64,000 bases of DNA, taken from the NCBI GenBank assembly GCA_001512545.1, contig LFSI01000088.1, forward strand, positions 1 to 64,000. The letters run 5' to 3'. How positions within the stretch are numbered: position 1 is the stretch's first letter; the number at the start of each line of letters is the position of its first letter. The notes under the pieces were generated by a model. The model saw only the letters and a list, made by a program, of their open reading frames with translations. It did no database searches and had not been told where the DNA came from. The translations under genes were made by a program, and so were the position numbers. Source of the DNA: Clostridia bacterium DTU065 (GTDB lineage: Bacteria; Bacillota; DTU065). Of this stretch, positions 18,995-29,456 are shown piece by piece.

Positions 18995-19886
18995 TGCCAC
19001 TCCTGATCCACTCCTCCTTCGGCATGGTCTCCGGGCTGTGCCAAGCAAAGCCCACTTCTCTGCAGAATTGCTCAACTTTAGGATCGTAGCTAATGCCAAT
19101 GGCGGGGATGCCCATCTTTGCTGCAACAATTAGCGAGTGCAGCCTCATCCCCCAAAGAAAGTCGATATCAGCGAAATTCTCAAGATCCTGGGTTTTTTCC
19201 ATTTTTATAGTATGAGCATCCTTCAGAAGTTTCTCCACTTCTAAGCATACCCTATGATCGTCTTTATGAAAAGCAAAGAGGCGCACGGTTGTTTCGTCTC
19301 CGAAAGACTCCAGCCACCTAATCTGCCTCACATCAAAACCTGCTTTGGGAGCGATGCCGATGACTCTCTTGGTCCCTTCTCCCGTCTTTCTTGTGGGGAA
19401 TCCAGTGTAAGTCAAAGCGAGATCTGCCACGAGATCTGCTTCAAGCCCAAAGCTTGCGGCAAGGTCTTTTGATTTTTTGTCCCTCACGGAAATCTCGAGA
19501 CCTTTTAAGGACCTCATCCCCAGGTCAACCAGGGGATAAATGGGCCCCTTCTTGAACGGACCTAGACCTTGGGCCATCAGGTAGACGCTAAGTCCCTTTG
19601 CTCTTGCCCAGCGAATTGCTGCAAGGTAGTACAGCAGGGAGCGGTTGCTGGTTACACTCTGCAAAAGGCCGCCTCCCCCTAAGAGCAGGATGTCGTAGGA
19701 ACCTGGGTTCTTCCAGAAGTCTTTCCTGGAGATGGCCTTCAGCTCGTGGATTTTCTCGGTCTCTTTGGGATTTCCGCTGACCACCGTAAGATCGTGGTCC
19801 TGCAAATGCTCTTTGATCGCTGCAACTAGGAGTTCATCGCCAAAGTTGCCAAAACCGTAGTAGCCAAAGACTAGAACTTTACCCAT
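18897..19886 (-). CDS. csaB: Polysaccharide pyruvyl transferase CsaB
   Basis: MGKVLVFGYYGFGNFGDELLVAAI...LLGGGGLLQSVTSNRSLLYYL...WGMRLHSLIVA. Confidence 0.92.
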   Translation of the reverse strand: MGKVLVFGYYGFGNFGDELLVAAIKEHLQDHDLTVVSGNPKETEKIHELKAISRKDFWKNPGSYDILLLGGGGLLQSVTSNRSLLYYLAAIRWARAKGLSVYLMAQGLGPFKKGPIYPLVDLGMRSLKGLEISVRDKKSKDLAASFGLEADLVADLALTYTGFPTRKTGEGTKRVIGIAPKAGFDVRQIRWLESFGDETTVRLFAFHKDDHRVCLEVEKLLKDAHTIKMEKTQDLENFADIDFLWGMRLHSLIVAAKMGIPAIGISYDPKVEQFCREVGFAWHSPETMPKEEWIRSGNATELIQRAEKAWALFRSYAETQANRTPGHSH

Positions 19887-21801
19887 GGTTCTCTACCCTT
19901 ACTATCAGTCTAAGTAGCCCAAAAGCCACAAGTCCGAGAAGCATTCCGATGGCAAAACCCCATCCGGTGCGCACTACAGATACGAGAAATGGTGTGTGAG
20001 CGTGACTGAAGGTGTTGAGGACCGACGTTACACCTATGGAGCCTACAGTCAAAATCAAAGGCAAAAGCCACTTCAGTCTTCGGATCAGCACCGAAGAAGC
20101 AATAAACAATCCTAAGAACAAAGCGGGATGACCGATGAAAATCTCTTTAAGTCTCGGTCTGATCACAAAAAGGTCCTCCAAAAACACTCGGATTTTTGTT
20201 TCTAGCTCCAAGACCGGCAGCCCCCAGTCGTGGCCTGTCCTGCCAATATAGACAAAACCAGCAAAGAGAACAAGCACCAGAACAATGATGTGCCCCAGCC
20301 TCGGCGGCCAGAGAGAACTGAGAGTTGCCCTAATGTTGCTCTTAAAGCCTGCTGCCCCGAAAGCCCCCCTACTGATGCTCCTGATGGAGATCCACAAGGT
20401 CAAAAGGGGCGGAATGATGTGCATCAGCTTTACACCTAAAAACTGATCTATTTTAATCACAAAGCGCAGGTCGCAAAGGGCTGCTGAAAGCAGCATACTC
20501 CCAGCAGCGGTGTAAAAGAGTACCGTGCCCATGGTCTGCCAGAGTCTTGCTTTTCCTTCCCCTATCTGCTTGGCCACAAAACCAACGGCAAGTGTAGGGA
20601 AGATCACCGCTGCGCCGAAAGCCGTGATTTGTCTTGCCAGTATAGTGTACCCTTTTAGATAAACAGAAGCGACAGCGACGAGAGCAAAGAGACCAGAAAA
20701 CAAAGAAGTGGTTTCCCTAAACTCTAGAAGCAGCATTAACCTAATACCGCAGATGACTACAGCAAGAAGCACTGGTAAGAAAATCAAGAACGAACTCTTA
20801 AAAAACGGCTTGGGCTCTGCCTGTCCTAATCTGTAGCCGTCATCTTTCAGGTTCTGCTCAAGACCTGCAAACCAAGCAAGGTTTTCCTCAAGACCTAGCT
20901 TGGGAAAGGGTCTCAAGTAGAGAACTCGAGCTCCGCGTTCTCGCACTGCCCTGAGGTATCTCTCCATGGCCACTTGCGGATCGATCTTCAGCATCTCTCC
21001 AGGGGTGATGCTGTGAACCCTGATCAGATTGTAGTTGGTTAGTCTGGCAAGATCCTTTTCGCCGTATTGATTGGCAAACTCGATAAATCCCCAAGGCGTA
21101 TCGCCGAGGAGTTCTGCTGCACTTTTCAGATTGCCTGGATAGCCGAGGACTTCTTTCCCTTCAAAGATAACGAGGTTCCCCGCGCCATCCCACTGGTCTA
21201 CTGCATATTTTAAACTTTCTGGTGTATGCACGTATGGATTTTGGATTCGCGCCACAACCTGCATTCCAAAGCGCTGGGCAAGATCAAGGGATGAGTAGTC
21301 AGGATAAAGTGCTTCGTCCCACAAAGAAACGGTAGGCTCTCTAAGGGCTTCTTTCCTTCGGTTTACATCAACAGGGTACTCCTCTTGGAACTCCCAAAGT
21401 CTCGCATCGTCGGCAAAAAACGGAACCCCTAGGGGACTCAGCCTTCCTGCGATCGGTCCAGAAGTGTCGTCAGCGATGTAAAGCTTCCGCGGGTCTGTCC
21501 CTTCCATTTCCGGGCTGGAAAACAGTAGGTAGAAACCGGGGTAGACCACCATCGATCTAGAGGCTACCGATTCCCAAAGTTTGACTTCAGAAATTGCCAG
21601 GTCGAAAGCGTCAAGATCTGCGACCTCTGCATATAGCGCCTCCAGGGGTATCCCCTTGTCTGCAGCATACTCTGCTAAGGACCTACTATCCAAGACCAGC
21701 TGCACGGTTCGGTCCGCTTGTTCGATACGTACCCTTTGATAGATGGCAAAAGCCGAACAGAGAAGTCCTATAACGACAATCCAAATCCATCCCTTTTTCA
21801 T
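19879..21801 (-). CDS. DUF5693-like multi-pass membrane protein
   Basis: N-terminal extracytoplasmic domain plus many TM segments; start at MKKGWIWIVV; adjacent to csaB. Confidence 0.7.
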   Translation of the reverse strand: MKKGWIWIVVIGLLCSAFAIYQRVRIEQADRTVQLVLDSRSLAEYAADKGIPLEALYAEVADLDAFDLAISEVKLWESVASRSMVVYPGFYLLFSSPEMEGTDPRKLYIADDTSGPIAGRLSPLGVPFFADDARLWEFQEEYPVDVNRRKEALREPTVSLWDEALYPDYSSLDLAQRFGMQVVARIQNPYVHTPESLKYAVDQWDGAGNLVIFEGKEVLGYPGNLKSAAELLGDTPWGFIEFANQYGEKDLARLTNYNLIRVHSITPGEMLKIDPQVAMERYLRAVRERGARVLYLRPFPKLGLEENLAWFAGLEQNLKDDGYRLGQAEPKPFFKSSFLIFLPVLLAVVICGIRLMLLLEFRETTSLFSGLFALVAVASVYLKGYTILARQITAFGAAVIFPTLAVGFVAKQIGEGKARLWQTMGTVLFYTAAGSMLLSAALCDLRFVIKIDQFLGVKLMHIIPPLLTLWISIRSISRGAFGAAGFKSNIRATLSSLWPPRLGHIIVLVLVLFAGFVYIGRTGHDWGLPVLELETKIRVFLEDLFVIRPRLKEIFIGHPALFLGLFIASSVLIRRLKWLLPLILTVGSIGVTSVLNTFSHAHTPFLVSVVRTGWGFAIGMLLGLVAFGLLRLIVRVENHG

Positions 21802-21823
21802 ACAGCGCCCCCCGTTAGATAAG

Positions 21824-21845
21824 AGGACTGCCAAGCGGCAGTCCT
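21824..21845 (-). other. Intercistronic hairpin between the PilZ and DUF5693 genes
   Basis: Perfect 9-bp stem AGGACTGCC-aagc-GGCAGTCCT without a minus-strand U-run. Confidence 0.6.
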
Positions 21846-21855
21846 TCGTGTTTTC

Positions 21856-22587
21856 TTACTCTAGTGCACCTTTTTGCAGAAGCTCTCTCTGCAGAGAAAG
21901 CACGTGTGAAATAATCTGATCTCGGACTTTTTCCTCGATCTTGCTGAAGTGAATGCCGACATCTACGTTGTACTTAGTGGCATCGGGATTGTGCAAAATT
22001 CGCACCACGTCCCCCCAAACGTAGACGCCTTCATTGTCTAGAGGCAACCACATTTCCAAATGGTCTCCTAACTTAAGACCGGATTTCTCCGAGACGGCAG
22101 CGAGAAGTCCACCTCCGCTCAGATCCTTGACAATTCCTTCCTGCTTTCCGGTTTCGTCTAGAGCCAGCTGCTTGTCAAGAATTGTCTTTTTCAGGTCTTC
22201 CTGTTTATGCGGATGACCGTAATTGAACGTGGCTTCAGGCAACACTCTAAAGTAAAACGGAATAAACACTTTCAATCTGAAGAAATCCCTGCGATTGCTC
22301 TTGGTAAAAGTCTCTGGCTTGGAGATCTTAACCATGCGGATGTTGCGCTCTAAGCGCTGCAGGACTTTGGATGTGAATCGGAAAGTGCCTGCTTCGGTGT
22401 TGAAGAACACCTCGATCTCTTCTCCCAAGCGCAAATACACAGGAACAGTACCATCTAGTGGTTCTGCAATAAAAATCGCATCATTGGTAATTTCTTCGAT
22501 CCTGCTGGGATAGTATTCTCTTTTGGCGTCTCCAGATGTGGTTCTGCTCACCTGCACCCTTTGATTGACATCTAGCTTAATAGCCAT
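21856..22587 (-). CDS. PilZ domain flagellar brake protein (YcgR-like)
   Basis: YcgR N-terminal-like domain, then RRDFFRLKVFIPF and DLSGGGLLA PilZ motifs. Confidence 0.9.
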   Translation of the reverse strand: MAIKLDVNQRVQVSRTTSGDAKREYYPSRIEEITNDAIFIAEPLDGTVPVYLRLGEEIEVFFNTEAGTFRFTSKVLQRLERNIRMVKISKPETFTKSNRRDFFRLKVFIPFYFRVLPEATFNYGHPHKQEDLKKTILDKQLALDETGKQEGIVKDLSGGGLLAAVSEKSGLKLGDHLEMWLPLDNEGVYVWGDVVRILHNPDATKYNVDVGIHFSKIEEKVRDQIISHVLSLQRELLQKGALE

Positions 22588-22601
22588 TTTCTTCCTCCAG
22601 C

Positions 22602-23081
22602 TTAGAGATCTTTCGTTTTGTTTATTTCGTTTAGTTCTTTGTCCGTAAGGATTTTCTCTAGATTTACAAACAGAATCAACTGTTCATCTCTTTTTATTAC
22701 GCCTTCCAAATAGCCGTTTTGGCTGCTGAGAATATCTGGAGTGCTCTGTATGTCTTCTTTCTTAACCCTGATCACTTCAGTTACTTCGTCTACAATCACT
22801 CCAAAGCGGGAACCTTTTAGATCGATGATGATAGTCCTACTCTGGGGAGTAATCTCATATTTGTCTTTCCGGAATCTTTTACTTAGATTGACGATCGGGT
22901 AAATCTGACCTCTAAGATGAATAATGCCTTCGAGAACGTCGGGAGCATCTGGCACCTTGGTGACTTTGTCGACGCCTCTAATCTCCTTTACCTGGTGAAT
23001 ATCTGCAGCAAACATTTCATCTTTGATTTTGAACACGACTACCTGAAGTTCATTCTGCGTGTTTTTTTCCAGAACCTTCAC
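22602..23081 (-). CDS. cheW: Chemotaxis protein CheW
   Basis: VVFKIKDEMFAADIHQVKEI...GIIHLRGQIYPIVNL. Confidence 0.92.
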   Translation of the reverse strand: MKVLEKNTQNELQVVVFKIKDEMFAADIHQVKEIRGVDKVTKVPDAPDVLEGIIHLRGQIYPIVNLSKRFRKDKYEITPQSRTIIIDLKGSRFGVIVDEVTEVIRVKKEDIQSTPDILSSQNGYLEGVIKRDEQLILFVNLEKILTDKELNEINKTKDL

Positions 23082-23138
23082 CTTTCGGTCACCCCCTTGG
23101 TATAAAAGTTTTCCACGGCAGTATTTTAATTCCTTCCT

Positions 23139-23840
23139 TTATTTGCTGACACTTGCAAAGACATACAGATAGCCATCTCTAGAAGACGCATCGTCAATAA
23201 TTAGAGGAAATCCAAAAACTCCCAGATCTATTGAGTAGCTGGCCATTTGGCCAAGTCTGTTCATGAGATTCTGGTTGCTGCCATTTGTTGAAACCATTCT
23301 CTTGGGGCTCAGTGCCAAAACGCTGTTTTGTTCAACGGTAAAAACGCAATCGAGATAGAATTCTCTGCCATCTAGGGTTCCACTTATTCTTATACCATCA
23401 TCTAGAAGATCTAATCGTATACTATGATATTGATCATCGATATAAAAGCGGTGGAGGTACTTGTCCAGCTCTGCTTGACTGATGGAAAGGGCCGCCCTTC
23501 CTTCGCTGTCCAAAATGTTCAGCCTGCCGTAAACGAGTAGGTCCCACATGGACACTTTCAGCTTGTCTACCTGCAGGAAAACTCTGGACAGGTTGATGTA
23601 CTGCCCCTCAAGGTTAGAACCCTCGATGGTTAGATCCCTGATTTTCCCAAAAAACAACAGAAAAGCAGGGCTCGCTTTATGTTTGACGGACAAGCTGTCA
23701 AAACTGTACAGATTCACTGCAATAGCTTTGGTCAGCTGATCTGTGACTAGAACCGGTAAATAAAACGCGATGGTAAGCAGGAGTAAAACCAGTGTAAGGC
23801 TGGGCAGAAACCATCTACCCAGCTTCCTTTGTTTTTTCAT
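23139..23840 (-). CDS. DUF2993-like (LmeA family) membrane-anchored protein
   Basis: N-terminal TM anchor; LTIEGSNLEGQYINLSRVFLQVDKLKVSMWDLL. Confidence 0.65.
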   Translation of the reverse strand: MKKQRKLGRWFLPSLTLVLLLLTIAFYLPVLVTDQLTKAIAVNLYSFDSLSVKHKASPAFLLFFGKIRDLTIEGSNLEGQYINLSRVFLQVDKLKVSMWDLLVYGRLNILDSEGRAALSISQAELDKYLHRFYIDDQYHSIRLDLLDDGIRISGTLDGREFYLDCVFTVEQNSVLALSPKRMVSTNGSNQNLMNRLGQMASYSIDLGVFGFPLIIDDASSRDGYLYVFASVSK

Positions 23841-23853
23841 TCTGATCCCTCTG

Positions 23854-24958
23854 CTACTTCATTCTCAAGTAAGCCTCGATAAAGTCTTGAATGGCACCGT
23901 CCATTACTGCGTCAACGTTGCCGGTTTCAAGTCCCGTCCGGTGGTCCTTGACCATAGTATAAGGGCAGAAAACGTACGAACGAATCTGGCTTCCCCACGT
24001 GTTTTCGGCTTTCTCGCCTCTTATAGCTTCCAGCTCCTCCTTCTGCTTCTGCAACTTGAGAGCTACAAGCTTCGACATCAGCATGTTCATGGCCGTTTCC
24101 TTGTTAGCGTGCTGGGATCTTTCGTTTTGACACTGGACCACTATCCCTGTGGGAATGTGGGTGATCCGTACTGCTGAGTCGGTTTTGTTTACGTGTTGTC
24201 CACCTGCACCTCCTGAGCGGTAGGTGTCAATCTCGAGATCTTTGGGATCGATCTCAATCTCGCCAGCATCGGAGATCTGGGGAATCACGTCTACAGAGCA
24301 GAAAGAGGTGTGCCTTCTGCCTGCAGAGTCAAAAGGAGATATCCTGACCAAGCGGTGCACCCCGGCCTCTGCCTTCAGGTAGCCGTAGGCGTAGGGTCCG
24401 GAAATGGAGATAGTTACCGATTTGATTCCCGCTTCGTCTCCGGGCTGGAAATCCAACACCTTAGCTGTATAGTCGTTGATTTCAGCCCAGCGCATGTACA
24501 TGCGATACAACATGCTTCCCCAGTCCTGTGATTCGGTTCCGCCTGCTCCAGGGTGGATAGTCAAAAGAGCGTCAGAAGAATCGTAAGGACCGTTAAGGAG
24601 CATCTCCAACTCGTAGCGCTCGGCAAACTTCAACAGCCTTTCGCTTTCTGCAATCACATCGTTAAGGGTATCTCCATCTTCCTCGCTCACCGCAAGGTCC
24701 AAGAGGACTTTTAAGTCCTCCAAATCGCGAGCGAGCTTCTGCAGAGTATCCCTGCTCTCTTTCAGTTCGTTGAGCTCTTTAGTTTTCTTTTGGGCAAGTC
24801 TTTGGTCGGACCAGAAGTTAGGAGCCAAAACCTCCTGCTCTAAAGCGCTGATCCTTTCGTCTACTTTAGACCTTTCAAAGATACTCACCCATTGCTTTAA
24901 CCTGTTTCTCTACCTGTTTAATTCTGTCTTTAACGACAGGAATCATTTCCAAATTCAA
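23854..24958 (-). CDS. prfB: Peptide chain release factor 2 with programmed +1 frameshift
   Basis: Main frame GGAGGQHVNKTDSAVRITH; upstream 0-frame TTG(24958) LNLEMIPVVKDRIKQVEKQVKAMGEYL ends at CTT TGA (24880-24875) then joins ERSKVDERI; AAGGAG SD at 24969-24974. Confidence 0.95.
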
Positions 24959-24972
24959 ACCACGTTCACTCC

Positions 24973-27726
24973 TTATTTACCACAGCATTTCTTGTATTTC
25001 TTTCCGCTGCCGCAGGGGCACGGATCGTTGCGTCCTGGTTCTTTTTTGGCTTGCACCGGTGCCGCCTGTGCTTCCGCAGCGTTCCTGTTGCTCTGAAGTG
25101 CGCTGAGCTTGGCTTTTTCCCTAGCTTCTGCTCTCTTCACTTCTTCTTCGTTGGCTAGCCTGAGGTGGAAGAGAAGCCTAATAGTCTCCTCTTCGATTCT
25201 CATAAGCGTTGCTTCAAAGAGCCGTGAAGACTCCTTCTGATACTCGATGAGAGGATTCATCTGGCCATAGGCTCTTAGGCCGATGCCTTCTTTGAGGTCA
25301 TCCATGTTATCCAAATGATCCATCCAGGCTTGATCGACGTTTCTAAGCGTAACTACGCGGGAGATCTCTTGGAACAAAGCCTTCCCGATCTCCTCTTCTC
25401 GCTGGGCCATGGCCTTTTTCACTTCGTCGGTAAACTGCTGGACGATATCTTCTAAAGCATCTCTTGTGGAAGAGTTTTTGTGGGACTGCTGCAGCTTGGC
25501 TGCAAGGTCCCTGACTCCCTGATCGTAAGTGCCGATGAGTTCCCTGAAGCTGCTGAGAATGGAATCCCACGGCCACTGGGCAACCTGCTCGGTGTCGACA
25601 GTAGCATACTCCACTAGGTTTTTAACGGTGTTTTCAATCATGCTGTCGATTGTCTGGCGCGACTGTCCTCCTAGGAGGAAGCCCCTTCTAAGGGAGTAGA
25701 TGGCTTCCCTCTGCCTATTCAGCACCTGGTCGTACTCGAGAACGTTCTTACGGATATTGAAGTTCCACGCTTCGACGCGTTTTTGTGCCGACTCGATCTG
25801 GCGGCTAATGGCGTCGTGCTCGATGGGCATATCTTCGGTCCAGCCCAGCTTCTCCAAAAGACCTAGAGCCCGATCACCGCCGAATCTTCTCATGAGTTCA
25901 TCCTCGAGGGAGATATAGAATCTGGAAGATCCAGGGTCACCCTGTCTACCTGCACGTCCTCTGAGCTGGTTGTCGATTCTGCGGCTTTCGTGCCTTTCCG
26001 TACCGATGATGTGGAGACCGCCCAGCTCAACAACTTTTTGGTGCTCAACTTCCAGTTCCTTTTTAGCTTCCCGGAGCATTTCCTCATACCGGCTCTGCAG
26101 CTCTTTAAGCTCATCAACGCTGATGCCTAAGCTGTTTGCCAAATTCTCGCTGGGAACCTTTTCGCTGGCGGCGCTGACCATCTCCGGCGAAAGACCTTCT
26201 TTTCTAAGCCTCTCTTTGACCAAGAAGTCGGGGTTTCCGCCAAGGATAATATCGGTACCGCGCCCAGCCATGTTGGTAGAGATGGTTACTGCACCGATTC
26301 GGCCTGCTTGGGCAACGATCTCTGCTTCCTGCTCGTGGTTCTTGGCGTTCAAGACTTTGTGTGGAATGCCTGCCCTTTTCAACAGTTCGGAAAGGAGCTC
26401 TGATCGCTCAATGGAGATAGTTCCCACCAGGACCGGCCTCTTTTTGGCATACATCTCTTTTATCTCTTCGATGACCGCTTTGTATTTGGCAACTTCGGTC
26501 TTGTAGATTACGTCGGGGTAATCGGTACGGATCATCGGTTTGTGCGTTGGGATTTCCACTACTCTGAGCCCGTAGATTTTCAGGAACTCCTCCGCTTCGG
26601 TCTTTGCGGTACCTGTCATACCTGCAAGCTTTTTGTACATGCGGAAGTAATTCTGGAAAGTGATGCTTGCCAAGGTCCTGTTCTCTGCAGCGACTTTTAC
26701 GTTCTCCTTAGCCTCAATAGCCTGGTGCAGACCGTTGGAGTAGCGGCGCCCGGGCATGAGTCTCCCAGTGAATTCGTCGACGATAATTACCTCGCCGTCT
26801 TTCACAACATAATCTACGTCGCGCTTCATGATGAACTGGGCTCTTAGAGCTTGGTTCAGGTGGTGGGTAAGACCGATATTCTCAGGATCGTAGAGGTTTT
26901 CTACGCCCAGGATCTTCTCAACCTTCTCCACACCATTTTCGGTAATGGCCACGGTCTTGGCCTTTTCATCTATGGTGAAGTCCTCGTCGTGCTTCAGTCT
27001 GGGGACTATTGATGCAAACTTGCTGTACAGTTCTGTAGATTCCTCGCCGCTTCCGGAAATGATCAGCGGCGTTCTGGCTTCGTCAATGAGAATGCTGTCG
27101 ACCTCGTCGATGATGGCATAGTGAAGGTCTCTCTGCACCATGTCCTCTGCGCGGAGGACCATGTTGTCTCTGAGATAGTCGAAGCCGTACTCGTTGTTGG
27201 TTCCGTAGGTTATATCACAAGCGTAGGCCTTTTTTCTCTCTTCGAAAGTCTGTCCGTGGAGAATACAGCCTACGGACATTCCTAAGAATCTGTAGATGGC
27301 ACCCATCCAGTCGGCGTCTCTGCGGGCAAGATAGTCGTTGACGGTAACGACGTGGACGCCTTTACCCTCGAGAGCATTAAGATAGACCGGCATGGTGGCA
27401 GCCAGAGTCTTGCCTTCACCGGTTTTCATTTCGGAGATCTTTCCTTCGTGAAGAGCAATACCGCCCATGACCTGCTCGTCAAAGTGCCTCATTCCCAAAG
27501 TTCTCACTGATGCTTCTCTTACAACTGCAAACGCTTCAGGTAAAATGTCATCCAGGGTTTGACCATCTGCGAGGCGCTTTCTGAACTCCTCAGTTTTGGC
27601 CCGAAGCTCATCATCGCTCAGGCTCTTGAGTTCTGCTTCTCTAGCATTGACCAGTTTGGTGATCTCAGCTAACCGGGCCAGTTCCTTTTTTTCTGGGTCA
27701 AAAAGACTCTTGATAAACTTAATCAA
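24973..27726 (-). CDS. secA: Preprotein translocase subunit SecA
   Basis: [34 protein letters not shown]-terminal [17 protein letters not shown] start ([14 protein letters not shown]) preceded by GGGAGG. Confidence 0.98.
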   Translation of the reverse strand: MIKFIKSLFDPEKKELARLAEITKLVNAREAELKSLSDDELRAKTEEFRKRLADGQTLDDILPEAFAVVREASVRTLGMRHFDEQVMGGIALHEGKISEMKTGEGKTLAATMPVYLNALEGKGVHVVTVNDYLARRDADWMGAIYRFLGMSVGCILHGQTFEERKKAYACDITYGTNNEYGFDYLRDNMVLRAEDMVQRDLHYAIIDEVDSILIDEARTPLIISGSGEESTELYSKFASIVPRLKHDEDFTIDEKAKTVAITENGVEKVEKILGVENLYDPENIGLTHHLNQALRAQFIMKRDVDYVVKDGEVIIVDEFTGRLMPGRRYSNGLHQAIEAKENVKVAAENRTLASITFQNYFRMYKKLAGMTGTAKTEAEEFLKIYGLRVVEIPTHKPMIRTDYPDVIYKTEVAKYKAVIEEIKEMYAKKRPVLVGTISIERSELLSELLKRAGIPHKVLNAKNHEQEAEIVAQAGRIGAVTISTNMAGRGTDIILGGNPDFLVKERLRKEGLSPEMVSAASEKVPSENLANSLGISVDELKELQSRYEEMLREAKKELEVEHQKVVELGGLHIIGTERHESRRIDNQLRGRAGRQGDPGSSRFYISLEDELMRRFGGDRALGLLEKLGWTEDMPIEHDAISRQIESAQKRVEAWNFNIRKNVLEYDQVLNRQREAIYSLRRGFLLGGQSRQTIDSMIENTVKNLVEYATVDTEQVAQWPWDSILSSFRELIGTYDQGVRDLAAKLQQSHKNSSTRDALEDIVQQFTDEVKKAMAQREEEIGKALFQEISRVVTLRNVDQAWMDHLDNMDDLKEGIGLRAYGQMNPLIEYQKESSRLFEATLMRIEEETIRLLFHLRLANEEEVKRAEAREKAKLSALQSNRNAAEAQAAPVQAKKEPGRNDPCPCGSGKKYKKCCGK

Positions 27727-27814
27727 GACAAATACCTCCCTGATTGTCAAACCTAAATACCCAACAACACCTTGTGATTTTCGGGAAAAACTCCCAGAGT
27801 ATAACGACGTTAAT

Positions 27815-27823
27815 ATTATATCA
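27815..27823 (-). promoter_or_regulatory. Extended -10 promoter upstream of secA
   Basis: Minus strand TGATATAAT; flanked by AACTCCC/GGGAGTT inverted repeats. Confidence 0.6.
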
Positions 27824-27925
27824 CAGAGGGAGTTGGATTCTCATCATATATATAGATGAAGTAATTCTCGTAGTGTTCAGATGTTGACCTGTGAAAAGGC
27901 CCCAAGAAGGTTTGCCTATAAAACA

Positions 27926-27950
27926 AAAAAAAGCCGGACTGCGTCCGGCC
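27926..27950 (-). terminator. Terminator of hpf
   Basis: GCCGGAC-tgc-GTCCGGC; minus strand T8. Confidence 0.93.
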
Positions 27951-27958
27951 TTATCTAT

Positions 27959-28543
27959 CTAACCAATCTCTGGTTCAATCAAACCATAGTTGCCATCTTT
28001 GCGCTTATAAACAACCTTAACCTCGTTATCTTCCGCATCAGTAAAGACAAAGAAATCATGTCCGAGGAGATCCATCTGCATGACTGCTTCTTCTACTGAC
28101 ATTGGTTTTATCACAAAGCGTTTGCGTCTAACAATTTTAATCTCCTGATGAGTATCGTCATAACCGTTGGGGACTTCTAGGAGCTTGCGGTTGATTTCGG
28201 AAATGGCGTCTCTGGTTTCCTGTCTGTTTTTGTTTCTAATTCTGGTCTTATACTTTCTAATCTGTCTTTCAAGTTTTTCTATTACGCCATCGATGGATTC
28301 ATACATGTCGGCTGTTCTTTCTTCTCCGCGCATAGTCATAGCGCCGAGATCGATGGTGACTTCGGTAACATGCATGCTCCGCTCAACACTCAAGACAGCG
28401 GTGCAATCGATGTTGTCTTTGCCAAAGCCTTGTAAGTACCTCTCTAGCCGACCCACCCTCTTTTCAACGTAGCTTCTCAATGCATCTGTAATTCCGATGT
28501 TTTTTCCCAGAACAGCGATCTTCATCCGCATTACTCCCTTCAC
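27959..28543 (-). CDS. hpf: Long-form ribosome hibernation promoting factor
   Basis: LRSYVEKRVGRLERYL N-terminal domain and C-terminal VRRKRFVIKPMSVEEAVMQMDLLGHDFFVFTDAE. Confidence 0.95.
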   Translation of the reverse strand: MKGVMRMKIAVLGKNIGITDALRSYVEKRVGRLERYLQGFGKDNIDCTAVLSVERSMHVTEVTIDLGAMTMRGEERTADMYESIDGVIEKLERQIRKYKTRIRNKNRQETRDAISEINRKLLEVPNGYDDTHQEIKIVRRKRFVIKPMSVEEAVMQMDLLGHDFFVFTDAEDNEVKVVYKRKDGNYGLIEPEIG

Positions 28544-28617
28544 AGGAAAATGGGTACTACTTCATATTCTTGTGTCTATTTATTTATTACCCAGGACTTG
28601 GCTTTTTAAACACCAAA

Positions 28618-28642
28618 AAAGAGGTTGCTGAGCAACCTCTTT
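28618..28642 (-). terminator. Terminator of the cold shock gene
   Basis: AAAGAGGTTGC-tga-GCAACCTCTTT. Confidence 0.92.
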
Positions 28643-28652
28643 ATAGACACTG

Positions 28653-28853
28653 TTATGCTTTTTGAACATTGGCAGCCTGCGGTCCGCGAGCGCCTTCAAC
28701 GATTTCAAATTCGACTTCTTGTCCCTCTTCTAGTGTCTTGTACCCATCTCCCACGATTGCTGTGTAGTGCACGAAAACATCTGCACCGCCGCCAGCTGGC
28801 TCAATAAACCCAAAACCCTTCTCGTTGCTAAACCATTTTACTTTTCCTAACAT
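28653..28853 (-). CDS. csp: Cold shock domain protein
   Basis: [31 protein letters not shown]. Confidence 0.97.
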   Translation of the reverse strand: MLGKVKWFSNEKGFGFIEPAGGGADVFVHYTAIVGDGYKTLEEGQEVEFEIVEGARGPQAANVQKA

Positions 28854-29024
28854 TTTTTCGAGAAAACCTCCTAGTTACTTGGAAACCCAAGAAAAACAAT
28901 TTCATTACTAGCGTATATCATATGTTATATTCTGTCAACCGAAGGCGACATCACTAGATAACTCCACAAAATGCACCGGCATCCGCCTTTTCGGTCTTAA
29001 ACCGTCAAAAATAAGCTGCAGACT

Positions 29025-29456
29025 TTATTTTTTGTCATCAACAAACTTAGGAATAGACTTGTGGTAACTAGAAGGTCTGTTGTAGGCTTTGACCGCATCA
29101 TTCCTTGTCTCCAGCACTTTGAGCTGACTGAGGGCGTGAGCTTTCTTCTGCTCAACTACGTTTGCGGTCTTCTTCTGAAGTTCCAAACACTCCAGAACTA
29201 GGGTTTGGATTTCTTTGTCCAGCTCTTCCAGCTTCCTGCTCTGTATCTCTTGGCCTGCTATCAGCTCCCCGATTAGTATGTCCAACTTATCGATTTTTTC
29301 ACTCACAGTTTTAAAATTTTCTGCGAGGCTGTTGAACTCGGCCCACTTGTCTTCAAGTGCTGCCTGCAACTCTTTGCTGCACAGCTCGACGATTTCTTTT
29401 AAAAGATCTCTTTTTTCAGCCAAGAGCACGGAGGTTTTTTTTACTAGATCATCCAT
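29025..29456 (-). CDS. Coiled-coil flagellar protein, FliT/FlgN-like chaperone (putative)
   Basis: Helical, follows fliS with an 8-nt overlap; position of fliT. Confidence 0.5.
   Translation of the reverse strand: MDDLVKKTSVLLAEKRDLLKEIVELCSKELQAALEDKWAEFNSLAENFKTVSEKIDKLDILIGELIAGQEIQSRKLEELDKEIQTLVLECLELQKKTANVVEQKKAHALSQLKVLETRNDAVKAYNRPSSYHKSIPKFVDDKK

Noticed and set aside
23854-24888. RF2 ORF as given, starting at GTG 24888
   Set aside because: It lacks the conserved N-terminal segment and its start sits right after the CTT-TGA frameshift site; the real gene begins upstream at about 24958.
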